NCBI GenBank assembly: GCA_035939575.1
Contig: DASZFS010000158.1
Location: 112,518 to 176,517 of the forward strand
Source: DATKHR01 sp035939575
Lineage (GTDB): Bacteria; Acidobacteriota; Vicinamibacteria; Vicinamibacterales; CAVVIG01
Length of the DNA: 64,000 nt
Direction of reading: 5' to 3'
How positions within the stretch are numbered: the stretch's first letter is position 1; each line of letters begins with the position of its first letter. Both the position numbers and the translations under genes were made by a program. Positions 1 through 7,862 of the stretch are shown here, piece after piece. Below the pieces are notes generated by a model, which was not told where the DNA came from, ran no database searches, and saw only the letters and a program-made list of their open reading frames with translations.

Positions 1-483
1 GTCACGCGAAAGGTCACCGACGGCGTCGCGCGCATCAAACTGGGGATGGCCGACGCGCTGACGATCGGCAACCTGGACGCGCACCGTGACTGGGGTTTTG
101 CCGGCGACTATGTCCGGGCGATGTGGATGATGCTGCAGCAGGAGAAACCCGGCGACTACGTGATCGCAACCGGCGTCAGCCATTCCGTGCGCCAGCTGAT
201 CGAGATCGCCTTCGGGCACGTGGGCCTCGCCTGGCAGAAGCATGTCCGAACCGATCCGGCGCTGTTGCGCCCGGCTGAAGTCGAGCACCTCCTCGGCGAC
301 GCCACCAAGGCGAGACAGGAGCTCGGGTGGAAGCCGGAGGTCGATTTCAAGATGCTGGTCGAGATGATGGTGGACGCCGATCTTCAGCGCCTGTCGGGCG
401 CACCGGCGGGGGGCGCGGCGCCGGGGGGCATGGTTCCTGCAGTCGAGAAGGTCGAGAAGGTCGAGAAGGTGTCATCCCGATGA
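1..483 (+). CDS. gmd: GDP-mannose 4,6-dehydratase, C-terminal part (gene starts upstream of the window)
   Basis: The frame is open from base 1, so the N-terminal Rossmann domain lies outside the window. The visible part reads VTRKVTDGVARIKLG, then GNLDAHRDWGFAGDYVRAMW, the signature of GDP-mannose 4,6-dehydratase, which converts GDP-mannose to GDP-4-keto-6-deoxymannose for fucose/rhamnose-type sugars in surface polysaccharide. The family core ends around the ELGWKPEVDFKMLVEMMVDAD segment. After it comes a Gly/Ala-rich tail with three VEK repeats that typical GMDs do not have. The stop overlaps the next gene (ATGA), so the two are probably translationally coupled in a nucleotide-sugar operon. 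Confidence 0.93.
   Translation, partial: VTRKVTDGVARIKLGMADALTIGNLDAHRDWGFAGDYVRAMWMMLQQEKPGDYVIATGVSHSVRQLIEIAFGHVGLAWQKHVRTDPALLRPAEVEHLLGDATKARQELGWKPEVDFKMLVEMMVDADLQRLSGAPAGGAAPGGMVPAVEKVEKVEKVSSR
442..468 (+). repeat. 9-bp tandem repeat, three units, at the 3' end of gmd
   Basis: Three perfect copies of GTCGAGAAG encode VEKVEKVEK just before the gmd stop. The unit is one of several 9-bp (three-codon) repeats in this window. Confidence 0.9.
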
Positions 484-1823
484 CCGTCCCGCGCTCCGAA
501 ATTGACCAGCCGGCATCCACGCTCCATTCGACGCTGCTCGATCGCATCCGCAGCAAACAGGCGAAGGTTGGCGTCATCGGCCTCGGGTATGTCGGCCTGC
601 CGCTCGCCGTCGAGTTTGCGAAGCAGGGATTCGCCGTCACCGGGTTCGATGTTGATCGGGCCAAAGCGTTCGCCATCAACAACGGCCAGAGTTATATCCC
701 CGACGTCACGGAACACGATCTGGGCACCGCGGTCGCTGCGGGACGGCTGCGCGCGACAGCCGACATGTCCGAGCTTGCCGGCATGGACGTGATCGACATC
801 GCGGTGCCGACGCCGCTGCGGAAGACGAAGGACCCGGATCTGTCCTACGTGGTCAAGGCGGTCGAAGCCTGCGCGGCCACGCTGCGGCGGGGGCAGCTCA
901 TCGTGCTCGAGTCGACGACGTATCCCGGCACCACGGACGAAGTGGTGCAGCCGATGCTCGAAGAGAACGGGTTGAAGGCGGACGTCGACTTCTTCCTGGC
1001 GTTTTCGCCCGAGCGGGTCGATCCGGGGAACCGACAGTTCCACACCCGCAACATCCCCAAGATCGTAGGCGGCGTGGGGCCGGCGAGCACCGAGGCCGCG
1101 GCGGCGCTGTACGCGTCGGCCGTCGAACAGGTCGTGCCGGTCAGCTCGACGCGCGTCGCCGAGATGGTGAAGCTCCTCGAGAACACGTTCCGTGCGGTGA
1201 ACATCGGTCTCGTCAATGAGATCGCGCTCATGTCGCACAAAATGGACATCGACGTCTGGGAGGTCATCGACGCGGCCAAGACCAAGCCGTTCGGCTTCAT
1301 GCCGTTCTACCCGGGACCCGGGCTCGGGGGCCACTGCATTCCGATCGATCCGTTCTATCTGTCCTGGAAGGCGCGGCAGAATGGCTTCGAGTGCCGCTTC
1401 ATCGAGCTTGCCGGACACGTCAACTCGTCGATGCCCGACTACGTGGTCGAGCGCGTCGCAGCGGCGCTGAACAGCGCGCGCAAGCCTATCAACGGATCGA
1501 AGATCCTGCTCGTTGGCGTGGCCTACAAGAAGGACGTCAACGACATGCGCGAGTCACCGGCGCTCGACATCCTGGAGCTGCTGCTCCGCCGCGGTGCGGA
1601 GATCACGTATTCGGATCCGTGGGTGCCCGAGCTCGCACACGACCCGCACGCCCTTGTCTCGGTTGATCTCGTCGAGGCGCTGCGGCAGCGGCCGGACTGC
1701 GCGGTCATCTGCACCGACCACTCGCAATTTGACTACGAGGCGCTCGTCAAGAGCGGCACGCTCATCGTCGACACGCGGAACGCGCTCCGCGGATTCACAG
1801 AGCCGACGATCTTCCGTCTGTAA
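480..1823 (+). CDS. wbpA: UDP-N-acetylglucosamine/nucleotide-sugar 6-dehydrogenase (WbpA/TviB type)
   Basis: A 447-residue protein of the UDP-glucose/GDP-mannose dehydrogenase superfamily, which oxidises the C6 hydroxyl of a UDP-sugar to the acid using two NAD+. The Rossmann motif GVIGLGYVGLPLAVEF starts at residue 31. FSPERVDPG, the central ENTFRAVNIGLVNE helix and GPGLGGHCIPIDPFYLSWKA with catalytic Cys286 follow. FxSPERVxPG and the HCIPIDP loop are typical of UDP-GlcNAc/UDP-ManNAc dehydrogenases rather than Ugd, but substrate is not proven. The chosen ATG overlaps the gmd stop (ATGA); longer in-frame starts would run back through gmd. Together with gmd it supplies precursors for O-antigen or capsule. 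Confidence 0.9.
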   Translation: MTVPRSEIDQPASTLHSTLLDRIRSKQAKVGVIGLGYVGLPLAVEFAKQGFAVTGFDVDRAKAFAINNGQSYIPDVTEHDLGTAVAAGRLRATADMSELAGMDVIDIAVPTPLRKTKDPDLSYVVKAVEACAATLRRGQLIVLESTTYPGTTDEVVQPMLEENGLKADVDFFLAFSPERVDPGNRQFHTRNIPKIVGGVGPASTEAAAALYASAVEQVVPVSSTRVAEMVKLLENTFRAVNIGLVNEIALMSHKMDIDVWEVIDAAKTKPFGFMPFYPGPGLGGHCIPIDPFYLSWKARQNGFECRFIELAGHVNSSMPDYVVERVAAALNSARKPINGSKILLVGVAYKKDVNDMRESPALDILELLLRRGAEITYSDPWVPELAHDPHALVSVDLVEALRQRPDCAVICTDHSQFDYEALVKSGTLIVDTRNALRGFTEPTIFRL

Positions 1824-1871
1824 CCCTGTTGCGTCGTCATTCCCTGACCGCGTCTCGACTGGACGGGCACG

Positions 1872-3818
1872 TCAATACTCCCGGAACAGCTTGAGATCGC
1901 CGACCTGCACGCCCACCCTCCGCAAATCGCTGCTGCCGGGCAGGTAGATGGCCGGCTGCCATGTCTTGTCCATCCGCAGATCCACGCGCTTGTAGCCGAG
2001 GAGGGACTGCAGGGGCGCCAGCTCGACGTTGAGAATCGCCCAGGAATCACCGACCAGCATCCGGCCGCGCGTCGCGCCCCCCGCGTGCACGTCGACCGCG
2101 ATCGGAGCAATGCGCGGATTGTCCGTCGGCAGCCTGACGGGGATGTAGACGCGCGTGACGTCCCTGGGGACGAACACGCTGGCCGACTCGTGCGTCCAGC
2201 GGAAGCGCGCGCCGTCGGGGGCCGTTTCCCATGGCTCCATCCCGTCGACCGCGGTCGAGATCGGCGGCTCGATCGGCCGGCGTGCGACGCTGAGTGCGGC
2301 GACGAGAAGCGCGGCGAATGCGACGCCGCCAACCGCCGCAGGCCGCCGCCACGGCCGGCCCGATTCGACAACATTCCCCGGCACCGAACGCAGGGCGGAT
2401 CCGCTCAACGCGACCACGAGACCGAGGAGCATCCAGAACGTGGACGCGACCTCGTCGACGAGCAGCGGGTGTCCCGTCAGCGATGTGATCAGCAGCACGA
2501 CCGCGCCGCAGAGGCAACCGAGCAGGCGCAGGTCGTCCGGGCGAACGGCCAGGGCTCGTGCGCCTTGCCAGACAACGACGATCATCAGACCGAGGAAGAA
2601 CGCAAGGCCGACGAGGCCGAGCTCGCCGCCGATCTGGAGAAAGTAATTGTGGGCGTTCTGAGCCCCATAGACCCACGCCATCTCCGGCGTGAGGAACAGC
2701 GGTGAGGTGTCGTAGTACTGCCCGATGCCGACCCCAACCGCCGGCCGCGCCGCGATCATGTGGACGCTGGCGATCGTGAACTGCCGGCGGAAAGACGTGC
2801 CCGGATCGTTCTGCAGCGCGCGGGCGCGCCATGCGCCAGCAGCGACGGCTGCAACCGCAAGGACCGCGAACGTGACGGCCCGGGCTCGCGGGCGAGCCCG
2901 CGCGGTCGCCGCGAGGACTGCCGCGACGGAGAACATGATGGCCGCCGCGGCGACGCCGGTGCGCGATCCGGTCGCCCGGAGCGCCACCGCCTCGGCGCCG
3001 GCCGCGGCCAGCCACAGCAGCGATATCAGAAACGCCCGCGACCTCAGCCAGGTCCGCCAGCCCGCCGCCGCCGACCAGCGCCGCGCCGCCATGCCAAGCG
3101 CGACAAACAGCAGCATCCCGAAATAGCTGGCCGCCGCGTTGACATCCGCGACGTGGGCGCTGATCCGGGATCCGAGCCGCGCCTGCTCCGCGAGCACCTC
3201 GGCCGGCGCGATGCCGCGCGTCGCGAGCAGGCTGCTCAGCGCTGCGGCGATCGCCGCCGCAGTCATCACGACCGGCAGCCTGACGGCGAGCCGCACGTCG
3301 GCGCGCAGGAGCATCGTCGTCGCCGCGAGCAGACCGAGCCCCTCCAGCAATCTCGCTCCGGCATCGAACCCAATCCGATCGGGCACCAGGTAGTAGGCCT
3401 GGAAGAGGATGCCGAGCGTGTCGGGCAGCTCGCCGGCATACTGCGAGACGCGCACAGCCTGTGCGACGATGGACGCGCAGACCGCTGCCGCGACAAGCGC
3501 CATTGCGACGGCCGGCGCTCGCGGCCCCGATCGGAAACGCCGGTCGGTGTCAGGTCGCAGCAGCCAGCCCGCGAGGAAGGCCAGCGTGATCGCCTCGCCG
3601 ATCCGATATGGCTGAAGGTCGAGCCCGATCTCGATGAGACGGCCGAGCGGCGCGAGCGCCGCCACGATCAGCAACCCGTAGCTGGGCGCGACGACGGTCG
3701 CGGCGAACACGGAGCTGACCAGAAACTTCGTTCGCCAGGGTGTGTGGAAGAAGACGATCGCGAAGGTGAACCACAGCGGCACCGCCGCGAGCGCCAGGCG
3801 GCGCGCGCGTGACGTCAT
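1872..3818 (-). CDS. O-antigen ligase/polymerase-like polytopic membrane protein
   Basis: A 648-residue protein with about ten to twelve hydrophobic segments over residues 10-450, followed by a roughly 150-residue soluble C-terminal part. The large loop carries ARPAVGVGIGQYYDTSPLF and NAHNYFLQIGGELGLVGL, matching the Wzy_C/WaaL family pattern (R-P-x-x-G-x-G, N-A-H-N-x-x-L-x-x-x-x-E-x-G). Members ligate or polymerise undecaprenyl-linked glycans at the periplasmic face of the inner membrane. The extra C-terminal domain after the last TM segment is beta-rich, of unknown function and longer than in classical WaaL. The ATG overlaps the upstream stop (ATGA, 3815-3818), so it is the last gene of a thiS-thiG-unknown-ligase operon. 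It converges on wbpA with 48 bp between. Confidence 0.82.
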   Translation of the reverse strand: MTSRARRLALAAVPLWFTFAIVFFHTPWRTKFLVSSVFAATVVAPSYGLLIVAALAPLGRLIEIGLDLQPYRIGEAITLAFLAGWLLRPDTDRRFRSGPRAPAVAMALVAAAVCASIVAQAVRVSQYAGELPDTLGILFQAYYLVPDRIGFDAGARLLEGLGLLAATTMLLRADVRLAVRLPVVMTAAAIAAALSSLLATRGIAPAEVLAEQARLGSRISAHVADVNAAASYFGMLLFVALGMAARRWSAAAGWRTWLRSRAFLISLLWLAAAGAEAVALRATGSRTGVAAAAIMFSVAAVLAATARARPRARAVTFAVLAVAAVAAGAWRARALQNDPGTSFRRQFTIASVHMIAARPAVGVGIGQYYDTSPLFLTPEMAWVYGAQNAHNYFLQIGGELGLVGLAFFLGLMIVVVWQGARALAVRPDDLRLLGCLCGAVVLLITSLTGHPLLVDEVASTFWMLLGLVVALSGSALRSVPGNVVESGRPWRRPAAVGGVAFAALLVAALSVARRPIEPPISTAVDGMEPWETAPDGARFRWTHESASVFVPRDVTRVYIPVRLPTDNPRIAPIAVDVHAGGATRGRMLVGDSWAILNVELAPLQSLLGYKRVDLRMDKTWQPAIYLPGSSDLRRVGVQVGDLKLFREY

Positions 3819-4468
3819 GCTGAGGCGGGACCGCGCGGCTGAAGGGCGCGCGTCAGCTCGTCGATCTGCCGCTGGAGATCGGCGAGCTGGCGTTCGACGT
3901 CGCCGACACGAAGGTCGTGACGCCTGTCGCGCGCCAGCATCGCGTCCGCCCGTTTCAGCACTTCGTCCGCGACGGCGTTGATGGCACCTGACAGCCCGCG
4001 CAGCAGGCCGGCCACGTCGCGATCGCGCGTGTCGACGTACGGCGTGATCTGCTGCAGGTAGACGACCAGGAGGCTTTGAAAGCGCACGAGCTCCGCGATC
4101 GTGTCCTGCAGCACGGCCAGCGCGCTCGCGATCGACGCGCGGGTTTCCCTTGCCGTCGGCACGCTCCGGTTCACGTGATCGACGACGGCGGCGTTGAAGC
4201 GCTGTTGCTGCTCGAAGACCGGCGCCACCAGGCGGCGGACGATCGACCCGATGCGGCCTGCGAGACCGCCCGCGGCGGGCTGAATGTCGAGGCGCCAGAG
4301 CGCGTTGAGCGGCGTGACCTGATGTTCGTCCGGCCCGGGGGGCGGGTGCGGAAAGTCGGGCGGCAGGCGCTGGATCGCCCGATCGAGGCGCGTGAGCGCG
4401 TCGTTGTAGGCTCGGTCCGCTGCGTCCCGCTCCGCTCTCAGCGCCGCGAGATCGTCAGGAGAGGGCAC
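3815..4468 (-). CDS. Uncharacterised coiled-coil protein encoded between thiG and the O-antigen ligase
   Basis: A GTG start at 4468 gives 217 residues starting VPSPDDLAALRAERDAAD and overlaps the thiG stop by 14 bp; the longer frame back to 4564 would run through thiG. The protein has an N-terminal helix, a proline-rich linker (PPDFPHPPPGPDEHQ), a middle helical block and a C-terminal coiled coil (GDVERQLADLQRQIDELTRAL). No signal peptide or catalytic motif is visible. Similar helical segments accompany sugar-modifying methyltransferases and glycosyltransferases in polysaccharide loci, so a scaffold role in glycan assembly is possible but speculative. It joins the ligase gene by an ATGA overlap. 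Confidence 0.7.
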   Translation of the reverse strand: MPSPDDLAALRAERDAADRAYNDALTRLDRAIQRLPPDFPHPPPGPDEHQVTPLNALWRLDIQPAAGGLAGRIGSIVRRLVAPVFEQQQRFNAAVVDHVNRSVPTARETRASIASALAVLQDTIAELVRFQSLLVVYLQQITPYVDTRDRDVAGLLRGLSGAINAVADEVLKRADAMLARDRRHDLRVGDVERQLADLQRQIDELTRALQPRGPASA

Positions 4469-5255
4469 GGCCGACCAAGCCTTCCACCGGACTGCTCGCG
4501 TTTGCGTACATCTTGCGGGGGATGCGTCCGGACAGGTACGCCAGGCGGCCAGCTCGCACGGCAAGCTTCATCGCCTCCGCCATCGACACCGGATCCCGGG
4601 CGCCGGCGATGGCCGTGTTCATCAACACCGCGTCAGCGCCCAGCTCCATCGCCAGCGCTGCGTCGGAGGCGGTGCCGACGCCGGCGTCGACGACGAGCGG
4701 CACGCGGGAGAACTCGCGGATGATGCGGATGTTGTTCGGGTTCTGGATGCCGAGCCCCGAACCGATGGGCGCGCCGAGCGGCATCACAGCCGCAGCGCCG
4801 GCGTCCTCGAGCTTGCGGCACACGATCGGATCGTCGCTCGTGTACGGCAGCACGACGAAGCCTTCGCGCACGAGGACGCGCGTCGCTTCGATGAGGGCCT
4901 CGTTGTCGGGAAACAGAGTCCGCTCGTCGCCGATGACTTCGAGCTTCACCCACTCCGACATCCCCGCCTCGCGTCCGAGGCGTGCCGTGCGGATCGCCTC
5001 GTCGGCGGTGGAGCAGCCGGCAGTGTTCGGCAGGATGAAGTATTTCGCGGGATCGATGTAATCCAGGAGCGACGCGGCAGGCGGGGTCCCGCCCCCTGGC
5101 GCCAGCTGGATGTTGACCCGCCGCACGGCCACGGTCACCATCTCCGCACCGGACGCCTCGTGCGCCTTCACCATCACGGCGGGCGATTCGTACTTGCCGG
5201 TGCCGACGATGAGCCGCGACACGAAGGTCCTGCCGGCGATTGTGAAGCTGTCCAC
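4455..5255 (-). CDS. thiG: Thiazole synthase
   Basis: A 266-residue TIM-barrel enzyme that joins deoxyxylulose 5-phosphate, dehydroglycine and the ThiS thiocarboxylate sulfur into the thiazole of thiamine. Visible motifs are LIVGTGKYES, NIQLAPGGGT (family: VRRxN), LPNTAGCSTADEA, the Schiff-base lysine in EWVKLEVIGD (Lys104), VMPLGAPIGSGLGIQNPNNI and VDAGVGTASDAALAMELGADAVLMNTAIA. Length is normal. The start is GTG, directly after the thiS stop (TAG-GTG). The 3' end overlaps the next gene by 14 bp. No thiF, thiO or thiH lies in the window. Confidence 0.96.
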   Translation of the reverse strand: MDSFTIAGRTFVSRLIVGTGKYESPAVMVKAHEASGAEMVTVAVRRVNIQLAPGGGTPPAASLLDYIDPAKYFILPNTAGCSTADEAIRTARLGREAGMSEWVKLEVIGDERTLFPDNEALIEATRVLVREGFVVLPYTSDDPIVCRKLEDAGAAAVMPLGAPIGSGLGIQNPNNIRIIREFSRVPLVVDAGVGTASDAALAMELGADAVLMNTAIAGARDPVSMAEAMKLAVRAGRLAYLSGRIPRKMYANASSPVEGLVGRALS

Positions 5256-5456
5256 CTATCCCCCTCCGACGAAGTTGACGATCTCCACGTCGTCACCTTC
5301 GCGGACCATCGTTTGATCGAACGCCATCCGCTTGACAACGACCAGATTGTGCTCGACGGCGACGCGCCGAGCGTCAATGGCCAGCTGGGCCAGAAGCTCT
5401 GCCACTGTGACGGGCGCGGCGAGCTCGAACCGATCGCCGTTCAGCGTGATCGTCAA
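5256..5456 (-). CDS. thiS: Sulfur carrier protein ThiS
   Basis: A 66-residue ubiquitin-fold protein ending in GGG; the terminal glycine is adenylated and thiocarboxylated to deliver sulfur to ThiG. The family pattern is clear: MTITLNGD start, VTVAELLAQL, VAVEHNLVVVKR, DDVEIVNFVGGG. Start is a TTG with GGAG eight bases upstream. It is the first gene of the minus-strand operon and immediately precedes thiG. The gap to the divergent egtB is only 61 bp, too short for a full TPP riboswitch plus promoter, and no THI-box is seen. Confidence 0.93.
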   Translation of the reverse strand: MTITLNGDRFELAAPVTVAELLAQLAIDARRVAVEHNLVVVKRMAFDQTMVREGDDVEIVNFVGGG

Positions 5457-5517
5457 GTTTCACTCCAGATTTTAGCGCACATCGACAGCAGCCCGGATTT
5501 CGGATAAAGATTCTGGG

Positions 5518-6903
5518 ATGGCCAATCAACATACGGCCCCGCTGGATCGGTCGGCGATTGTCGAGCGCTACCGGCGCAACCGACAGCGATCGCGCGCGAT
5601 CTTCGACCTCCTCGCCGACACGGCGTACTACAGCCAGCCGATCGCGCTGCGTCACCCGATCGTGTTCTACGAAGGGCATCTTCCAGGGTTCAGCTTCAAC
5701 ACGCTCGTGAAGAAGGCGCTCGGCTACCCGAGCATCGACGCTCGACTCGAGGCGCTGTTTGCGCGGGGCATCGATCCGCACGAGGTCGCCAGCAACCAGC
5801 CATCCGCCTCCGCTCGCTCGAGCGGCGCCGCGAGCTACGGCGGAGCTTGGCCTTCTCGCGAGACGGTCCGCGCGTTCACCGACGAAGCCGATCGCCGCGT
5901 GGTGGACGCGCTTCAGGGGGCCGACCTCGACCAGCCGGGTCATCCGTTGCTCGATCGCGCCGAAGCGGTCTTCGCGATCCTCGAGCACGAGGAAATGCAT
6001 CAGGAGACGCTGCTCTACATGTGGCATCGCCTGCCGTTCGATCAAAAAACGCGGCCGGCCCCTGCCGACGAGGACCGGCCACACGCCGCGGGCGCCGCGC
6101 CCCGGCAGGAATGGATGCAGGTGCCGGCGGGCTGCGCGACGCTGGGCATCGCGCGCGAGTCGGCGACGTTTGGCTGGGACAACGAGTTCCCCGCGTTTTC
6201 GGTGCAAGTGCCCGCGTTCCGCATCGAGCGTCATGACGTCACCAACGACCGGTTTCTCGAGTTCGTCGAGGCCGGCGGCTATCGCGACCCGAGCTGGTGG
6301 GATCCCGAAGACTGGCGATGGATTCAGAGTGAGGGTGTCGCGCATCCGCTCTTCTGGGAGCGCGACGGGGGCGCGTGGTACTGGCGCGGCATGTTTGCGC
6401 GCGTGGCCCTGCCGCAGTCCTGGCCCGTCTATGTGAGCCACGCCGAAGCATCGGCGTTCGCGCGCTGGCGGGGGGCGCGCCTGCCGACCGAGGCGGAGTT
6501 CCAGCGCGCGGCGTACGGCTCGTCGGACGGCGAGCGTCGCCACCCGTGGGGTGCGGACGAGCCGGACCCGGCCCACGGCGTCTTTGATTTCGCGAGCTGG
6601 GATCCACAACCCGCCGGCAGCCATCCAAAGGGATCGAGCGCCTGGGGCGTTGAAGACCTGGTCGGAAACGGATGGGAGTGGACAACGACGCGCTTCGCGC
6701 CGTTTCCCGGCTTTCACGCCATGCCGTCCTACCCCGAGTACTCGTCAGACTTCTTCGACGGCGAGCACTACGTGATGAAGGGCGCTTCGCCGGCGACCGC
6801 GCGCGAACTCGTGCGGCCGACATTCAGAAACTGGTTCCGCGCACGGTACCCCTATGTTTATGCGACATTCCGCTGCGTCCGAGACGCCGCAGGCCGGCCG
6901 TAG
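5518..6903 (+). CDS. egtB: Ergothioneine biosynthesis protein EgtB (hercynyl-sulfoxide synthase)
   Basis: A 461-residue iron(II)-dependent enzyme that couples trimethyl-histidine (hercynine) to a thiol with O2. An N-terminal DinB-like bundle carries HEEMHQE (metal ligands His157 and His161), followed by a formylglycine-generating-enzyme/C-type-lectin domain with QVPAGCATLG, RLPTEAEFQRAAYG, VGNGWEWT and a C-terminal FRNWFRARYPYVYATFRC. No egtA or egtC is nearby, so cysteine rather than gamma-glutamylcysteine may be the sulfur donor (inference). Residues 91-109 (ASNQPSASARSSGAASYGG) form an extra loop encoded by a dispersed 57-nt repeat, in front of the conserved PSRE segment. The 3' end overlaps egtD by 50 bp. 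Confidence 0.93.
   Translation: MANQHTAPLDRSAIVERYRRNRQRSRAIFDLLADTAYYSQPIALRHPIVFYEGHLPGFSFNTLVKKALGYPSIDARLEALFARGIDPHEVASNQPSASARSSGAASYGGAWPSRETVRAFTDEADRRVVDALQGADLDQPGHPLLDRAEAVFAILEHEEMHQETLLYMWHRLPFDQKTRPAPADEDRPHAAGAAPRQEWMQVPAGCATLGIARESATFGWDNEFPAFSVQVPAFRIERHDVTNDRFLEFVEAGGYRDPSWWDPEDWRWIQSEGVAHPLFWERDGGAWYWRGMFARVALPQSWPVYVSHAEASAFARWRGARLPTEAEFQRAAYGSSDGERRHPWGADEPDPAHGVFDFASWDPQPAGSHPKGSSAWGVEDLVGNGWEWTTTRFAPFPGFHAMPSYPEYSSDFFDGEHYVMKGASPATARELVRPTFRNWFRARYPYVYATFRCVRDAAGRP
5788..5844 (+). repeat. Dispersed 57-nt palindromic repeat, copy A, in frame within egtB
   Basis: Aligns without gaps to 8379-8435 and to the reverse complement of 29385-29441. The shared core is ATCCGCCTCCGCTCGCTC near the 5' side and GCGAGCTACGGCGGA at the 3' end; TCCGCC (5803) and GGCGGA (5839) are inverted arms, with GCTCG/CGAGC inside. 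The copy starts at a codon boundary (codon 91), is 19 codons long and has no stop, so it adds a peptide without disrupting EgtB. Confidence 0.85.
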
Positions 6904-7831
6904 ACAGTTCGCCGAAGACGTCGAGTACTACATGTCGCTGACACCGCGTCAGCTGCCGTCGCAGTATCTCTACGACGAGCTCGGCTCGGCGCTCTTCGAG
7001 GCGATCTGCCGCCTACCCTGGTATCACATCACGCGCGCCGAGCAGCGCCTGCTTTCCGAGCGCGCGGAGGACATCCTCGCGGCCGTCGCACCGCTGTCGA
7101 CGCTGGTCGAGCTGGGACCGGGAAGCGGCGAGAAGCTCGCGACGCTTCTCAACACTGCGCCGTCGTGGCGCGGCGTCACGGTGCATCTCGTCGACATCTC
7201 GGGCGCCGCGCTTCGGGCTGCGAGCCGCGCGCTCGAGGGGTACCCGCAGCTGGCCGTGGTCGCGCACGAGGCGGCCTACGAAGTGGGGCTCGCCGAGGCG
7301 TCCGCCGAGCGTCAGGCGGGCCGTTCGCTGGCGTTGTTCCTCGGCTCGAACATCGGCAACTTCGATCCGCCAGGCGCCGGTGCGTTTCTCCGCAGCATCC
7401 GATCGGCGCTCTCGGCCGGTGATTCGCTGCTGCTCGGAGCCGACCTGGTCAAAGCGGAGCGCGATCTCCTGCTTGCCTATGACGATCCGCTGGGCGTGAC
7501 GGCGGCGTTCAACCGCAACCTGCTCGTGCGCGCGAACCGCGACCTCGATGCCGACTTCGATGTGGACCGCTTCAGGCATCGCGCGGTGTGGAATGCCGGC
7601 GCCTCTCGCGTCGAGATGCACCTGGTCAGCACGGCGCGGCAGCGCGTCAGGATTCCAGCGTCGCGCATGGACATCACGTTCGGCGCGGGCGAGACCATCT
7701 GGACCGAGAGCTCCTACAAATACCGGCCCGGCGAGATCCTGCGCATGCTCGCGGTTGCGGGCTTCAAGCAATCGGAGCAGTGGCTTGACGAGCGCAACGG
7801 GTTCGCGCTGACGCTGGTCGAAGCCGTTTAG
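6854..7831 (+). CDS. egtD: L-histidine N-alpha-methyltransferase EgtD
   Basis: A 325-residue SAM-dependent enzyme that trimethylates histidine to hercynine, the substrate of EgtB. Motifs are YDELGSALFEAIC, the SAM-binding LVELGPGSGEKL, VHLVDISGAAL, LFLGSNIGNFDP, LLLGADLVK, and the substrate-pocket segments NRNLLVRANRDLDADFD and ESSYKYRP, all diagnostic of the EgtD/Methyltransf_33 family. The ATG at 6854 lies inside the end of egtB (50-bp overlap); an ATG two codons later is an alternative. Length matches the roughly 320-residue family. Confidence 0.95.
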   Translation: MFMRHSAASETPQAGRRQFAEDVEYYMSLTPRQLPSQYLYDELGSALFEAICRLPWYHITRAEQRLLSERAEDILAAVAPLSTLVELGPGSGEKLATLLNTAPSWRGVTVHLVDISGAALRAASRALEGYPQLAVVAHEAAYEVGLAEASAERQAGRSLALFLGSNIGNFDPPGAGAFLRSIRSALSAGDSLLLGADLVKAERDLLLAYDDPLGVTAAFNRNLLVRANRDLDADFDVDRFRHRAVWNAGASRVEMHLVSTARQRVRIPASRMDITFGAGETIWTESSYKYRPGEILRMLAVAGFKQSEQWLDERNGFALTLVEAV

Positions 7832-7862
7832 GCGTGGTACCTTTCAGGTTCCCTGCCTACAC

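Noticed and set aside
1824..1871. Intrinsic terminator between wbpA and the O-antigen ligase gene
   Set aside because: No stable hairpin with a T-tract on either strand in the 48-bp gap.
5457..5517. Possible TPP riboswitch before thiS
   Set aside because: Only 61 bp separate thiS from divergent egtB, and no CUGAGA-type THI-box is visible.
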